This document shows, in pieces, positions 44,757-56,799 of a stretch of DNA of 64,000 bases. This stretch comes from Lunularia cruciata (taxonomy: Eukaryota > Streptophyta > Marchantiopsida > Lunulariales > Lunulariaceae): the NCBI GenBank assembly GCA_948567375.1, contig OX419761.1, positions 44,678,243 through 44,742,242 on the forward strand, read 5' to 3'. Positions within the stretch are counted from its first letter, which is position 1. The number at the start of each line of letters is the position of its first letter. The notes beneath the pieces are model-generated. The model had not been told where the DNA came from. It made no database searches and was given only the letters and a program-made list of their open reading frames with translations. The translations under genes and the position numbers were made by a program.

Positions 44757-46304
44757 CTGTGTATATTTGCAGAGGCTTTGGTGGTATCTTTCTCAGTGCA
44801 TACAGGAGGAGTTATTGCGGTCACAGATCCAAAGAGTGAAGATATCGGTACAGTTCAGTGAGACATTCATGATGATGTCTTAGTGATGGACTATCTTTGC
44901 ACTAGTCTTGTGGGTGGCACAGTTGGGGCCAAGGAGAGAGACCGTGTTCTTCAGCGAGCAAGACGGTTCAGATTGGACGGTAGACATATTTTGCATATAT
45001 GGGAGGATGGTAGAGTGCGAGTAGTACCACTTCCATCTCAGAGACCACAATTGGTCTGTCATGCTCATGAGGAGCTAGGACATTTTGGAGTAAAGCATAC
45101 ATATAGCTTACTTCAGAGTCATTATTGGTGGCGCGGTATGCAGACCAAGGTACAGCAGTTCGTTGCCAGATGTGTGGTTTGTGACCGAGTTAGAGCATCA
45201 ATTAATGCTCCTACACCACAGTTACACCCATTACCTATCATGGTATTGGGTTACCGTTGGAGTTTGGACTTTGCCGGACCTTTATCGCTGACTATGAGAC
45301 ATCATCGGTATGTTTTGGTGATGGTGGAGCACTTCTCCAAGTGGATTGAGTTGGTGGCACTTCCTGACAAGTCTAGTGAAGGGACAGCTTACTTATTCCT
45401 GGATCAAGTTCTTAGTCATTTTGGTGCACCAGCTGAGGTTTTGACTGATCAGGGTACAGAGTTCTTGGGGGAGTTTCAGGTATTGTGTGACAAGGCTTTG
45501 ATTGATCATCGTACTACATCCCGAGATCACCCTGAGGCAGATGGCTTAGCAGAGAGAGTGGTTCAGACGGTGAAGAGAGGATTGCAAAAGTATGGTTTGT
45601 AGAGAGGCCACTTGGGAGATTGGGATCTCCAGTTACCTTGGTTGGCCATGGGGTATCGGTTCAGCCGGCAAGCCTCCTTAGCATCCTTCTCTCCATACTT
45701 TCTACTCTATGGACAAGATCCAGATTTACCTACAGCCATTCGTCAAGATGCTACTATAGTTTTGGACTTGGATGACCTCAATGTATGGATGAGCGCATGT
45801 TCTCAGTGGGCAGAGATCTTTCGGAGAGTGATGCCGATGGCCTTTGAGAACTTGGTGATTGCTCAGCATAGAGATACTTTATGCTATGCTACCATTTGAG
45901 GAGGAGGTTATAGACCCTCAATCCATTGATTTCATCCATGCGACTATGTATATCAACAGCAGATAGCACCGATGACACTAGATGTTTCTACAGGCCGTAC
46001 TATCTTGAGAGTGCGTGAGGTTTTGCCATTTAGAGTCCTTGTGTTAGAAGGACGTGATGGTGTTGTTTGGAAGGATCATGTGCGCAATTGTGCACCATGC
46101 CACCTCCCAAACATTGATGGTACTATGGACCCAAGCTTGGCACTTGTACGTGCAGGCTTGAGGTGTATGTTATGTGGCTCTTCTGGTGGAGCTGCTACTA
46201 TATTAGTGTGTGATAGCTGTTCGAGAGGATGGCATATGGCATGTATGACTCCTCCCCTCATGGTGGTTCCTCAAGGACAGTGGTTATGTCCTAGATGTAC
46301 TTGA
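44757..46304 (+). pseudogene. Element B: integrase and PHD finger
   Basis: After the deletion junction the frame carries HAHEELGHFG and the intact zinc Cys pair (CVVCDR, where A has a stop), then SLDFAGP, LTDQGTEF and ADGLAERVVQ. Stops: TGA 44859, TAG 45600, TGA 45897, TGA 45927, each CGA or CAG in A. The PHD finger (46161-46301) keeps all eight ligands and the Trp. Differences in the finger are few (for example Ser for Phe after CMLCGS). Confidence 0.88.
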
Positions 46305-46470
46305 CCTATAGCTAGTTCATTCTTTATATGGTATAGATTGCAGACAGGCGACTAACGATGGGGCTCCATAGCACCCGGCCTCCTGATCTTTGCCCATTAG
46401 AGGGTATACTATATACTTAGAGTAGATGGCTATCTGGAGTTAGAGGGACCTAACCGCCAGCTAGGGGGCA

Positions 46471-46577
46471 ATTGTGGCACTTTAGAGTCTATGTATGACT
46501 TATGTGTGAGTTGTGCTTTTATAGTGTATGATGTTGACAACGATGTATGTTGTGTAGCGATGTATATACGCACGACA
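46471..46577 (+). repeat. Element B: B1 repeat module
   Basis: ATTGTGGCAC to GCACGACA, preceded by the polypurine tract ctaggggg and joined via GC to A2 with the same GACAGCTGTC palindrome as in copy A. Confidence 0.9.
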
Positions 46578-46579
46578 GC

Positions 46580-46992
46580 TGTCACGCCATTTGTAGTTCC
46601 GCATCTAGCTGCTCGGACACCGGAGTTCCAGTGATAGTAGTTAGAGTTATTCTAGTAGTTTCTCAAGGACTACTTTCCGACAGTCTGATTTGGTGTTTTG
46701 GGTACTGACTTCATGGTGGGGCCCACCGTCACTTTGCACCGTTCACACCGTCGAGTGTGCCATCAATGGGACCGTTAGGGTTCCAGTGCTAGCTCGAGTG
46801 CACTTCTCTGATGTTGAGCCTTCGAGTTCTTGGCTATGGTGGACAGAGGCCGGCGAGCGTCACCTGGATTCTCTATGCTTGAGTGGGTGTGGCTTGACTG
46901 TAATCAGTGCCCAGTTGTTGGCAGTTTATAGAGTGACAGATCAAGTACTGATCTAAGTTGAGTTGAGTTGAGAGTGTTAAGCAATCTGATTA
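46580..46992 (+). repeat. Element B: A2 terminal repeat
   Basis: A second copy of A1 with a deletion of about 30 bp after gctagctcgag. Confidence 0.9.
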
Positions 46993-47084
46993 TTGTGGCA
47001 CTTTAGAGTCTATGTATGACTTATGTGTGAGTTGTGCTTTTATAGTGTATGATGTTGACAGTGATGTATGTTGTACGCACGACA
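46993..47084 (+). repeat. Element B: B2 repeat module
   Basis: A copy of B1 with a short deletion (tgtagcgatgtata missing). It ends GCACGACA and is followed by AGGC. Confidence 0.88.
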
Positions 47085-47088
47085 AGGC

Positions 47089-47336
47089 CAAGATCATTCC
47101 ACACAAGACATTTGACCTTGTCCGACACTCATTGATGGCACAGAGGAATATGAAGTGGAGCGGATTCTCCAAAAATGCATGTGTGGTACTCGCCATCCAT
47201 GGGTGGACTGTCTAGTCTAATGGAAAGGTTACCCCCTCTTTGAAGCAACTTGGGAGCCCGCTGCCAATTTGGCACATGCACTGGTGTTGGTGCAAGCATT
47301 TGAGCAACAATTGCACAATGAGGACATTGCGTCTTA
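47089..47336 (+). pseudogene. Element E: chromodomain at the integrase C-terminus
   Basis: Downstream of B the E polyprotein resumes. A frame with EEYEVERILQKC (about 47144-47180), WVDCLV, a stop in the conserved WKGY position pair (stop then WKGYPLFEATWEP), and LAHALVLVQAFEQQL is a typical chromodomain with its C-terminal helix. Chromodomains of chromoviruses bind methylated histone H3 and steer integration. The TAA ends just before the polypurine tract. Confidence 0.85.
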
Positions 47337-47350
47337 AAAGGAGGGAGGTC
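47337..47350 (+). promoter_or_regulatory. Polypurine tract of element E
   Basis: aaaggagggaggtc immediately before TGTAATACC. Confidence 0.8.
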
Positions 47351-48093
47351 TGTAATACCAAGAGCTAGCCATATGATCTAGATGTGAAATTCAGTTTGGT
47401 AACATCTAGAATGATGTTATACATGATGGTCAAAATAGATAAGATAGAAGTATCACCAAAAGATGACTTCTACTAATAGGGTAGAAATCGAAATAGACTT
47501 GAGAACCTTAGAACCAATAGCTAGACATATGATTTAAAAGCAAGAATTGGTTTGGTAACATCTGGAAGGATGTTACACATGATGGACTAAACAGATCAGA
47601 AATAGGTATCACCAAAAGGGGACTTCTACTAATAGAGTAGGAACCAAAATATGCCTGATCTTTGAAGGCAATTTTAGAGGCCTAAACGGATGAATTAGGC
47701 CTCAAAAATGTGCAGATCCCCCCACCCTCCCAACAGAGGAAAGGGTGGCCTTTTCCTCCCCCCTGCTTTGTCTCATCAAGAGCTTTCCAATGGTACCTTA
47801 CTCATGTGATTCTAATATTCCTACAAGAAGATTCTCTAAAAGATTCCCTCCGGTCAAAGCTTGTTTGACCAACCAGAAAGGACCTAGACCGGACATGTCA
47901 CCCATCCAAGTAAGTAATCCAAGGGTGGAGCTTGCTGACATGTCACCTATCTATGTCCTTAATCCTATGGTGGAGCTTCCTTGGAGGAGATCCTCTTTGT
48001 CTATATAACAAAGAGAAGGTGCTCCTTTGGGGCATCGAATGTTTGAGTATGCAATTTGTATTTTCTCTCTTCTCTTGTCCTTGGAGTATTACA
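47351..48093 (+). repeat. Element E: 3' LTR
   Basis: 743 bp, followed by the AATTG duplication and the resumed RT of element C. Confidence 0.93.
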
Positions 48094-48830
48094 AATTGTC
48101 ATTGTGAAGAAAAATAATGGCAAGCTTTGGGTATGTGTGGATTACAAGAAGCTCAATGTTGTTACCAAGAAAGACTACTACCCATTGCCATTCATTGATG
48201 AGATCTTGGAGGAGGTTGCAGGTCATGATATAGTTTTGGAGATGGTTATAGTGGATATAACCAAATCAAGATTGTGCCAGAGCATCAACAACTCACCACA
48301 TTCACCACACCTTGGGGAACTTACGCTTTCAAGGTCATGCCTTTTGGGCTTTGCAATGCTCTAGCCACACTCCAACATGAACAAGGTATTTGAACCTTTC
48401 ATTGGGAAATTTGTGAGAGACTTCATTGATGACTTTGTGTCTATGGGAGCAAGGAGGAGCACTTTGAGCACCTAATCAAGGTCTTGCAATGCTTGGATGA
48501 GGCAAATGCATCACTCAACCCAAAGAAGTGCATTTTTGGATGTGAAGAAGGTCTAATTTTGGGGCACATCATCTCCAAAGATGGAATAGTAGTTGATCCT
48601 GAGAAGGTGAGAAAAATCTCAGACCTTCCATTCCCTTCAAGCTTGACAAAGTTACGCCAATTCTTGGGGATAGTTGGATACTATAGGAGGTTCATCTTCT
48701 CATTTTCCAACAAAGCTTATGCATTGACCATCTACATGAAGAAGGGTGTAGATTACATGGTGATTTTGGAGGACAAGGAGGCTCTCAAAGCTTTTTAGGA
48801 GCTCAAGCAATCCCTTGTTGTAGCTCCAAT
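48094..48830 (+). pseudogene. Element C: RT C-terminal part
   Basis: IVKKNNGKLWVCVDYKKLN, KKDYYPLPFIDEILEEVAGH, a shifted GYNQIKIVPEHQ segment, FKVMPFGLCNA, then the catalytic FIDDF near 48423, LNPKKCIFG, LGHIISKDGI and RQFLGIVGYYRRFI. At least two frameshifts. The Asp pair is retained. Confidence 0.88.
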
Positions 48831-48839
48831 TCTTGCTAA

Positions 48840-49463
48840 ACCTGATCAGAGTAAGCTTTTCATCCTCTACATTGATGTTCTAATGTAGCTATAGGATGCA
48901 CTCTTAGTCAATTAGACCACGATGGGCATGATCATCCAATAGCTTATGCTAGTAGGCATATGGTTTCAGCAGAGAAGGACTACTCTGTCATGGAGAGAGA
49001 AGGGTTTAGGGTTGCAGTGATCTTTGGTCTCAAGAAGTTTAGACACTACTTGATTGGAGGGAAAGCCACCATTGTCACAGATCACAAGGCTTTGAAGTAC
49101 ATCTTCAACAAGCCTAATGTTGATGGGAGACTAGCAAGGTGGATGATACTCTTGTCTGAGGATGACTGCACCATTGAGGATAGGCCAAGAAAGAAACATG
49201 CAAATGTTGATTTGTTATCTAGGGCCTATGATCATGATGGAGATGAGCCAATGGATGATTCCTTTCCGGATGAGGAGCTCATGACAATCTCAATCACTCA
49301 AGAGGTTCCAATGGAGTACAAGGAGATTGTGGATTTTGTGACAAGAGGTAACTATCCAAAAGGGATGCATGCTAGGGAGAGGAAGGCCCTTGCAGCAAGA
49401 TCTAAACCTTACACAATGGTGGAGGATATTATTTTTCACCAAGGAGCAGATGGTCTACTTTGA
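48840..49463 (+). pseudogene. Element C: RNase H and linker
   Basis: ILYIDV near 48865 (stop soon after), then the open piece 48960-49463 with SAEKDYSVMEREGFRVAVIF, IVTDHKALKYIF and KKHANVDLLSRAY. The final part runs to the integrase zinc region. Decayed but recognisable. Confidence 0.85.
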
Positions 49464-50591
49464 AGAGCAGTGGGTAAGGAAGAGTCTATCCTACTTATAA
49501 AGGAGTTTCATAATGGTTTAGTGTGTGGAGGACACTTTGCAGGAAAGGCGACTGCTTTCAAGATTTAAGATGTAGGTTACCATTGGAGAGGGATTTTCAA
49601 GGATTGTCTTGATTATTGCAAAACTTGTCATGTTTGTCAAGCTCTCGCTAGAAAGTCTACATCCACTCCACCACTGAGATCAATTCCATTGCTAAGACCT
49701 TTTGAGAAGTGGGGAATTGATTTTGTAGGTCCTCTTAATAGAACCACAAGGAACAATCGGTACATTGTAGTAGTTACTGATTACCTTACTAAGTGGGTTG
49801 AGACTAGACCATTGAGGACAAAAATGGACCAAAATGAAGATGAACTAGGTAGATTTCTATATGAATGCATTATCACTAGGTTTGGATGCCCTTTGGAGTT
49901 AGTTTTTGATAGAGGAGGAGAGTTTATAGGAAGCATTACTACAGCCATGCTACAACATTTCTTTATCACACATAGAGTAACTACATCTTATAAGCCAAAT
50001 TCCAATGGCTTGGCAGAGAGAACCAATCAGACCTTGTGCATGATGTTGGCCAAAGATGCAGAAATGGAGGGGGCTAAACATCATTGGGACAAGAGGATTC
50101 ATGCATTTTTGTGGGAGTACAGGACAACCATGAAGACTTCCACCAGGTATTCTCCATTTTAATTGGTATATGGTATTGAGTCTACCTTATCTAATCACTT
50201 TGATCTTCCTACCTTCCAAAGCATTCATAAGAGATTGAAGAAAGCACAAGGAGGTGATGTAGAGAAGTCAAGGAAGGATCAACTCATGGAGTTGGAAGAG
50301 GCAAGAGCAGTTGTTATGGTTTGAGTGGAGCAAGCCCAAAGGAAACAAAAGGAGAACTATGACAAGAGGCAAGGCAAGAAGAAGGTGGAGCCTTTCAAAG
50401 AAGGTGATTGGGTAATGTTGTTTGATTCTATTTGATTCAAGAGAGTGCAAAAGAAGTTTTTGCCTAAATACTTTGGACCTTTCATAGTGGAGAAGATGTG
50501 GGGCAATTACACCTATGATCTCAAGGAGTTAGGAAGAAGACACTTTGATAGGATTAACCATGATAAGTTGAAGATGTACCATAAAAGGTAG
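49464..50591 (+). pseudogene. Element C: integrase
   Basis: Zinc region with EFHNGLVCGGHFAG and CKTCHVCQA. Core 49689-50162 open with GIDFVGP, FDRGGEFIGS and NGLAERTNQT, all three acidic residues present. C-terminal GPF-like KYFGPFIVEKMW near 50468. Stops at 50160, 50322 and 50434. No chromodomain follows; the frame ends about 50 bp before the 3' LTR. Confidence 0.88.
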
Positions 50592-50639
50592 AGAGACCTT
50601 CACTTTGAGGACAAAGTGAAAACTTAGTCCGAGGGTAAA

Positions 50640-51270
50640 TGTAACACCTATTTGTGCATGTGTGTGGTATTGTGATATTTAACTTGGTATTACAAGTATT
50701 TTAGAGATTTTATTTATATAGAGATAAAGGATGGTTCTACATAAGTCATGATAAGCTAGAGTTAGTCATAGCTAAGATAGAGGGGACCTTACTTTAGAGG
50801 AGGTGGAAAAGATGAGCACTACTATTTTGGATTCTAGTGTGTTGACTTGGTATTATTCCTAGGTGTTTGGCTTTGAGGAAAGAGTTGAGAACTCTTGGGC
50901 CCGCAAGCCTTTTTGTTTTGGATTCTTCTTTAGTCCAAGGATAGCCCATGTGAAGGAATCCTTGACTTAGTGGTTGGGTCAAGATAAGATCACATGCTAG
51001 CCTAGTAACTTGAGTTACTCTAGTAATTAGTAACTTTGGTACGTAACTATTTCACAAGTATATAAACAAGAAGTGAGGAGGTACTTATGATCCTTTCATT
51101 TGCAACTATCTCTCTCTCATTGAGTTCTCTAGTGAGCAATGTCTTGAGTCTTGGAGTGTTAGCCTTGGAGGAGTATGATGGAGTTGGGGTTCCTTGCCTT
51201 CTTAGTCCATGGTGTGCTACCATAATAGCCATCAGAGGTTCATCTTGAGTGAGAGATAGGCCGACTCACA
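50640..51270 (+). repeat. Element C: 3' LTR
   Basis: 631 bp, TGTAACACC...GACTCACA. It lacks the inverted insert found in the 5' LTR. tatataaacaag near 51060 is the likely TATA region. Confidence 0.9.
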
Positions 51271-53164
51271 GGTCCTGTCAGCATTCAACCCAAAGTAAGG
51301 AGACTTTGTCTCAAGGATGCTCAACCCAAGGCAAGGACATTGTAACAACTTTCCTTTGGGTTGGACATTCAAGAAGGTGCTGCACATAAAAATGGTTGGC
51401 CTATGAGCGGGGGAAATTGACATTGGCAAGAGCATGCACAAGGTGTGATTTCTTGGTAGAAGCTCAAAGTGAAGAAAGATTGAGGTGACATGCCACTATA
51501 AAATTTAGGATAGAGATGAAGAGATGACAAGTAATTTCCCATCATCATTAAGGAGTCGTCCTGAGGGAGATCAAGGAAAAGGGAGTGTAGTAAGAGATGT
51601 GTTTGTGCATTGAGAGGAAGTCAAGAGAGTTAGTCTGGGAGTAGGGCAAAAGAATAATCACCAACCCAGAATGGAGGAGAGTAAGATGGAAGGTGGAAAG
51701 AAGAACTTGAAATTTGTAGTGAGAAATCATACAATATAGAGGTTGGATGTGATTGTAAGAATCACAGTCTTGAGCAGGCTTTGGATCATATTTCTGGCAT
51801 GGAACTAGAACCTTAGTTTTCTAGTTTTCATGATCAAGATCATTGAGAGTAAGTGTCTGGACAGACCCAGAGGATAAGAGAGGAAATCCAGCTCAATGGA
51901 CAGAGTCGGATTGGAGGTTAGTACTCCAAAGAGAGGCAGATGAGGAGCAAGGAGCCACATTCTTGGAGAGAGGAGAGGTAGTTGAAGAAACCCAAGAGGT
52001 GCAAGGCGCCTTTTCTTCAAAATGCACAAAGAATGGTTATAAAGTTGAGAGTTACAAGGACCCTGTGAGGAGAGGCATCATAGTAGCAATGATGGTTATC
52101 TTCAAGCCAGAGCAAACCACTTTATGTGATGAAACATCAAGCGGTCTTTTTCCATAAGATGTATGCAGGGGAACCAATCAATTAAGCAAAGTGCTTTCAT
52201 CAACGCACAAGATAGATTGTGTGGAATTTTGAGGGATAAGTCACCTCCACACTTTTATTTGGGATTGAATCTGTTGAATGCGGCAGAACAACACAAGATG
52301 GTGTTGCACTTCCATCCCAACTTAAGGAGAGATGTTGATGCGGAGAAGCAGCAATACATTCTTCATATCTGGAGCAATGACGAGTACTACATGCAGATAG
52401 GCCAGAGCATGCAATTGGCGGTGAATGTTCCAAAGTCAAAGAAGAGGAGTCAACCAAAAGACAAAGTAGCAGCAACAAGACCTTGGAAGACCAAGAAAGT
52501 AAACCCAAAGAAGGACCTGGTGGTAATCGCATCATCAGGAGAAGAATCAGAAGGGGAAGCTTAGTACAAGTCAGAAGACTTGGAGAGAAAGGAAGAACCC
52601 AAACTCACATTGCAGAGTGGAGATGCAACCGGTACCAGAGGAGGAAGAGGGAAAGTTGGAGGTGGTAGAAGAAGATTCCAAAGAAAGAGGAAGAGGAGGT
52701 TATCATTCAAAGAGGTATCCACTCCAGAAGAAATGTGACGTATGAGGTGGGGCTGAGTAGAAGAAGAGAAATGAAAAGTGGAAGTTTGGGAAGCAAGGAA
52801 TCCATTCCAATAAGGCAACTTTGGCTGAGGAGAAGAGTGTCAGGCAAAGAAGAAACAAAGAAGGAGAAAAGGCCGCAAGTAGAAGTGATCAAAGCGGAAG
52901 AGTAGAGGATCTATGGGAGATTGTATGCTCACTGCTGATAAAGTTGGAGGAGAGGAAGAAAGAGATACAGTTGGAGTATCCAGAGGTAAAGACTAGGTTG
53001 CAAGTGTTGGCAAGGTTGGAAAAAGAGAACTTGGAGTTGAAGGAGAGTATAACCCAAGGAGAGGTGCAAAGAGAGGTATTATGAGTAGATACAGTAGTAC
53101 TGAATCAAGTAATTGAGAACTTAAAGAGAGAAGTGGGAAGTAAAGAGAGAGTAATAGAGCAAAA
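51271..53164 (+). mobile_element. Element G: right part (long-LTR family) with coding relics
   Basis: Continuation of the long-LTR sequence begun at 27046. Coding pieces 51843-52157, 52163-52564 and 52821-53084 match J: SDWRLVLQRE, NGYKVESYKDPV, YLGLNLL and LHFHPNLRRDV correspond to J words at 3930-4380. The end is Lys/Glu-rich coiled coil. G is cut at about 53164 by element I. I could not find its right end. Confidence 0.6.
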
Positions 53165-53558
53165 TGTAAAGAGAGAGTAATAGAGCAAAATAGAGAAATA
53201 GGAGAAGGGAAGGTCACATTGGAAACTCTTGCTCAAGGAGAACTCCACATCCCTAGTTTTAGCTTGGCTTTGATATTTATAGGAAACTTGGGTACAAGGC
53301 TCTCAAGAAGCTTCCAAGAAAGGGTCCTTCTAGAAGCCACTTACTTGGAGTGCAAGCTTAGCTAGCCATTTATTTAGCATGCAAGCTAAGCTAGACATCA
53401 AGTTGGCATACATGTTACTCAACCCTTGGAAAGTTCTTAGAAACTTCTAACCAAGAATCTTTATGGTGCTTCTAGAACATTCTTAGAGTTTCTTAGCTAC
53501 TTATTAATTCTACAACCAATTAGCTATATTTAGTTTCCACTAACTCCATATTATCACA
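53165..53558 (-). repeat. Element I: 3' LTR
   Basis: Matches 57828-58175; it carries an extra short internal duplication (gcaagctaagctag). Its left boundary adjoins a 26-bp tandem duplication in G, so the exact start is uncertain. Confidence 0.7.
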
Positions 53559-53699
53559 TATTCCCTAATTGCTAACTAGTGACATCTTTGTTGTCATAGA
53601 ATCTTCAAACTCTTTTATAACCGCTAGAGATGAGAAAGATGTTCTCATGTGGCATTGTGAAGAGGATACCATTTCCAAAGGATCTTATATTTAGTACAT

Positions 53700-56100
53700 C
53701 TGTGGTTGCCAGATTGGATGTTGCAATGTACAAATATATGGTCAACTTTGTATTCTTCATGATTGTTAATAGTGATTGGAAGAGGAGAAGGTTGAAGACA
53801 AGTAAGAGAGGATAATAGGTCAGAGACTTAGCTTGGTGCAAGGACATAGAGAGCCTAGACAAGAAGGTAGAAGTATGAGTGATATGAGATGATGGTGGAG
53901 CAAAAAGAGAATCTAGAACAAGTAGATCTTGCTCATAATTAGAGAAGAAGGGAGAGAAGCTTGTACTTGCCTACTTAGAATTATTGAAGGCATACTTGGT
54001 AGCCATAATACAAGTATCCAAATAATTATGATAGTGCTGATAAAAGAACATAACATATCTTCCAAAGTGGTATTTTCTTGTTGTGTACCTAGAATTTTGA
54101 GGATGATAGGCTATAAAGGCAAGCTTGGTGTTGAGAAGTTTGAAAATTACTTGCCAAATTTACCAATAACTTGAGGATTATGATTAGAGGTGAGAACCCA
54201 ATGCATCTATTTGTGTTTGAAGACCATAATGAAGTAAATTTGGGACAATCTTGGAGCATCCTTGGTATCTATGGTGAGTGTCAAGTGAATCTACTTGCTA
54301 AACTTATCTTCAACCATCACAATTATTGTATGACCTTGATCTGTCTTTGGCAAGGATGTGATGAGGTCTATACTTGCATGTTCCCATCAATAAGTGGCAA
54401 TTTGGAGTGGTTGAAGTAGTCCACTTGGTTTCTAGTTGTTAGCCATGTTCCTTTGATAGCTCTCACAAGTTTGGACAAATTCTCAAACCTATTGTGTCAT
54501 GTTTTGCCCCCACTATTGAAATTCTAGAATACTCAAGGTCTTTTCCACAACCATGTGACCAACAATTGGTAAGGTGTGCACTTCTTGAAGTTGCCCAAGT
54601 CATACATCTCCCATAGTTTGAACATAGATTTGGTTCTCATAAAATAGAAGGTTATCTTTGAATAAAAAATTATTGTACTCCTTGTCATATGTTGCAAGGT
54701 AACTTTGGACAAGATGAAAGAAAGAATTGTGTTGTAAAGTAGTCTTGAATTTTTTTGTACCTTAGCATCCATAAAAAATGTGGTGATTGATGTTATTATG
54801 GGAGATTTAAGAAGAATCTTCAAATTAGATCATTGTGAAAATATATCATGAATGACATAAAATTTCCAAGCTTAATATCAAAAAATTTAATTTGTTCCTC
54901 CCATCAATAATGCCAACTCTTCATGTGTTCCAAATGTAAAGTCTACAACAAGGGTTTATAATTTGTTTGCATTATCACTTGTTTTCCCAAGAGGTAATTT
55001 CTTTGCACCTTTGTTTCATATACCATTACAAGTTATTCTTGATCACAAATGGAATTATTCCTTTTTTTGTTTTAGTTGTTGAAATAGAAAGGCAATGGAA
55101 TGCAATCCATCCAAAAGTTCTTGGTGGATCACAATTCCTATTGCAAAGTTAGAAACAACAAATTCAACCATGCAAGGTAGTAGAGGATTATATGGTTGGA
55201 GGATGGGTATTGAAGACACCATAACCTTAACTTTGAATTCTTCTTCTTGCTTGGTAGTCCATTCAAAGCTTGCTATCTTTCTTGGACATTAGCAAATAGT
55301 GTGGCCACATGATCATAATAATGGATGAACCATCAATAAAACTTGCCAATCCATTAAACCCCCAAACCTCCATGGCATTCTTAGGAGTAGGCCAATTAGT
55401 AATGGTCTTGATATTCTCCTCTTCTATCTTGATCCCCTTTGCTTAAACCTTATGGCCAAAGAAGGTAACTTCCTTTTGACAAAAGATACACTTGGACTTC
55501 TTGCATTAGAACTTCCATTCTCATAATCATTGTAAGACTTATCACATATTGTCCTTGTGTGCTACCTCTATCTTACTACATCTTTCAAAATTAAAATTTC
55601 ATTCATGAACACTACTGCATGTCAATCCAATAGTGTGTCTAATACCTAATACATTTGATCCATGAAGATTGCAAAAGCATAAGTGAGCCTAAAAAGTAAA
55701 ACTCTCCATTAAAATACCTATATGTTGTACAAAAGGGAAGTCCTTTGCATGCCTTCTCCATCAATTGGAATCAACCAATAGCCACTTTGAAGATCCAACT
55801 TGGAAAAGTATCATGTGCCACTTAATTGATCCAATTCAAGGTAAGCAATATTTATTCTTCATGGTTTGTTTATTAGGACCATGGTAGTCAATATATAATT
55901 AAAGCACTCCATCCTTCTTTGGTACAAATAGTATGATACTTCCCAAGGAGACGTACTATCTCTTATAAAATCCTTTTCCAACAACTAAATCAATATTGTT
56001 CAATATTCTTCTGACTCTTTGATGGGAGTTGATAGATTGCTCTTTCACTAGAGTACACCCTAGCAACAACTAGATCCTAAAGAGGGTAATCCATTTGGAA
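53700..56100 (-). pseudogene. Element I: pol relic
   Basis: RT and connection words on the minus strand (CTKEGWSALIIY near 55.9 kb, NWPTPKNAMEVWGF near 55.4 kb) and an RNase H to integrase stretch in the open piece 54823-54533. No catalytic Asp pair could be confirmed. Confidence 0.6.
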
Positions 56101-56799
56101 GGTCATTTAGAAATATGTCTACAAACTCTTGACTTATCTAATCAACTAGAGTTTTTGAGGCTTCTTGTCCTCATTATATTTTCCTTGCACAATTCACTTG
56201 TCCAATAGAAAAAATAAGTATATCTTCTTCCAAAGCTTGTTCTATAGTTGCTATATTGATAAACTTCTCATCTTGGAGTTTACTACTCTTAGCTATATCT
56301 TGTTCAAGGTACCAAACAACCTAATCAATAATCCTTATCTTGGCATTGTGCTTGAATTTATCATCAGATCCAATCATATTGAACCCTATGATATTCAATC
56401 CAAAGAAGACCTAAAATGAATTGTAGTATAAAAGAGCTATTATAAATCTCCTATATTCTGAATACTCCTCGCAATCCTGAATGTCATAGGATGTAGGTTT
56501 AAAATGTAGAACCCCTTCTACCATTTGCCATCATCAGTTTGCTACCTAAAACTAGTTTAATAGGAATTCATAATCCCTTTGCTAATTGTATGGACATGCA
56601 ACTCTCAGAAATCTCACAATCAACCAAAATCCTACAACCACAATTAGATATTATATTTTGCAAGTGAATCCTATTGGAACAATAAGATTCCTAATAAATG
56701 GCTTGATATCTCTTACTAGGACTTTTTATTTCCCTAAACTTATGCCCCAAGAATTTTATTGGGCATTATGTCAAGGTTATCCATTCCTAGTTGAACATT

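Larger units (their letters stand above)
39422..47084 (+). mobile_element. Element B: second, deleted copy of the methyltransferase-PHD element
   Basis: 7,663 bp with the same ends, same A1-body-B1-A2-B2 layout and its own AGGC duplication, so it is an independent insertion. Against A it lacks 2,160 bp (A 18610-20769; junction at about 44756), which removes the end of the methyltransferase, the whole RT and most of RNase H while keeping the frame. Its gag start ATG is TTG (41160). It is non-autonomous. Confidence 0.92.
31920..48093 (+). mobile_element. Element E: chromovirus-type Ty3/gypsy retrotransposon with nested F and B
   Basis: LTRs at 31920-32656 and 47351-48093, both TGTAATACC...TATTACA, with a 5-bp duplication AATTG (31915-31919, 48094-48098). 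An initiator-Met primer site follows the 5' LTR and a polypurine tract precedes the 3' LTR. The body encodes gag with knuckle, protease, RT, RNase H, integrase and a chromodomain. It is interrupted by solo LTR F in the RT and by element B between integrase tail and chromodomain. Confidence 0.93.
27203..51270 (+). mobile_element. Element C: Ty3/gypsy retrotransposon carrying nested insertions
   Basis: The 5' LTR (27203-28032) and 3' LTR (50640-51270) both start TGTAACACC and end in CTCACA. The body holds leader, gag, protease, RT, RNase H and integrase in standard order. It is split in the RT by element E (31920-48093), which left an AATTG duplication, and the two RT halves join exactly across that duplication. 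The right edge is followed by GGTC, matching the left flank. All reading frames are broken. Confidence 0.85.
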
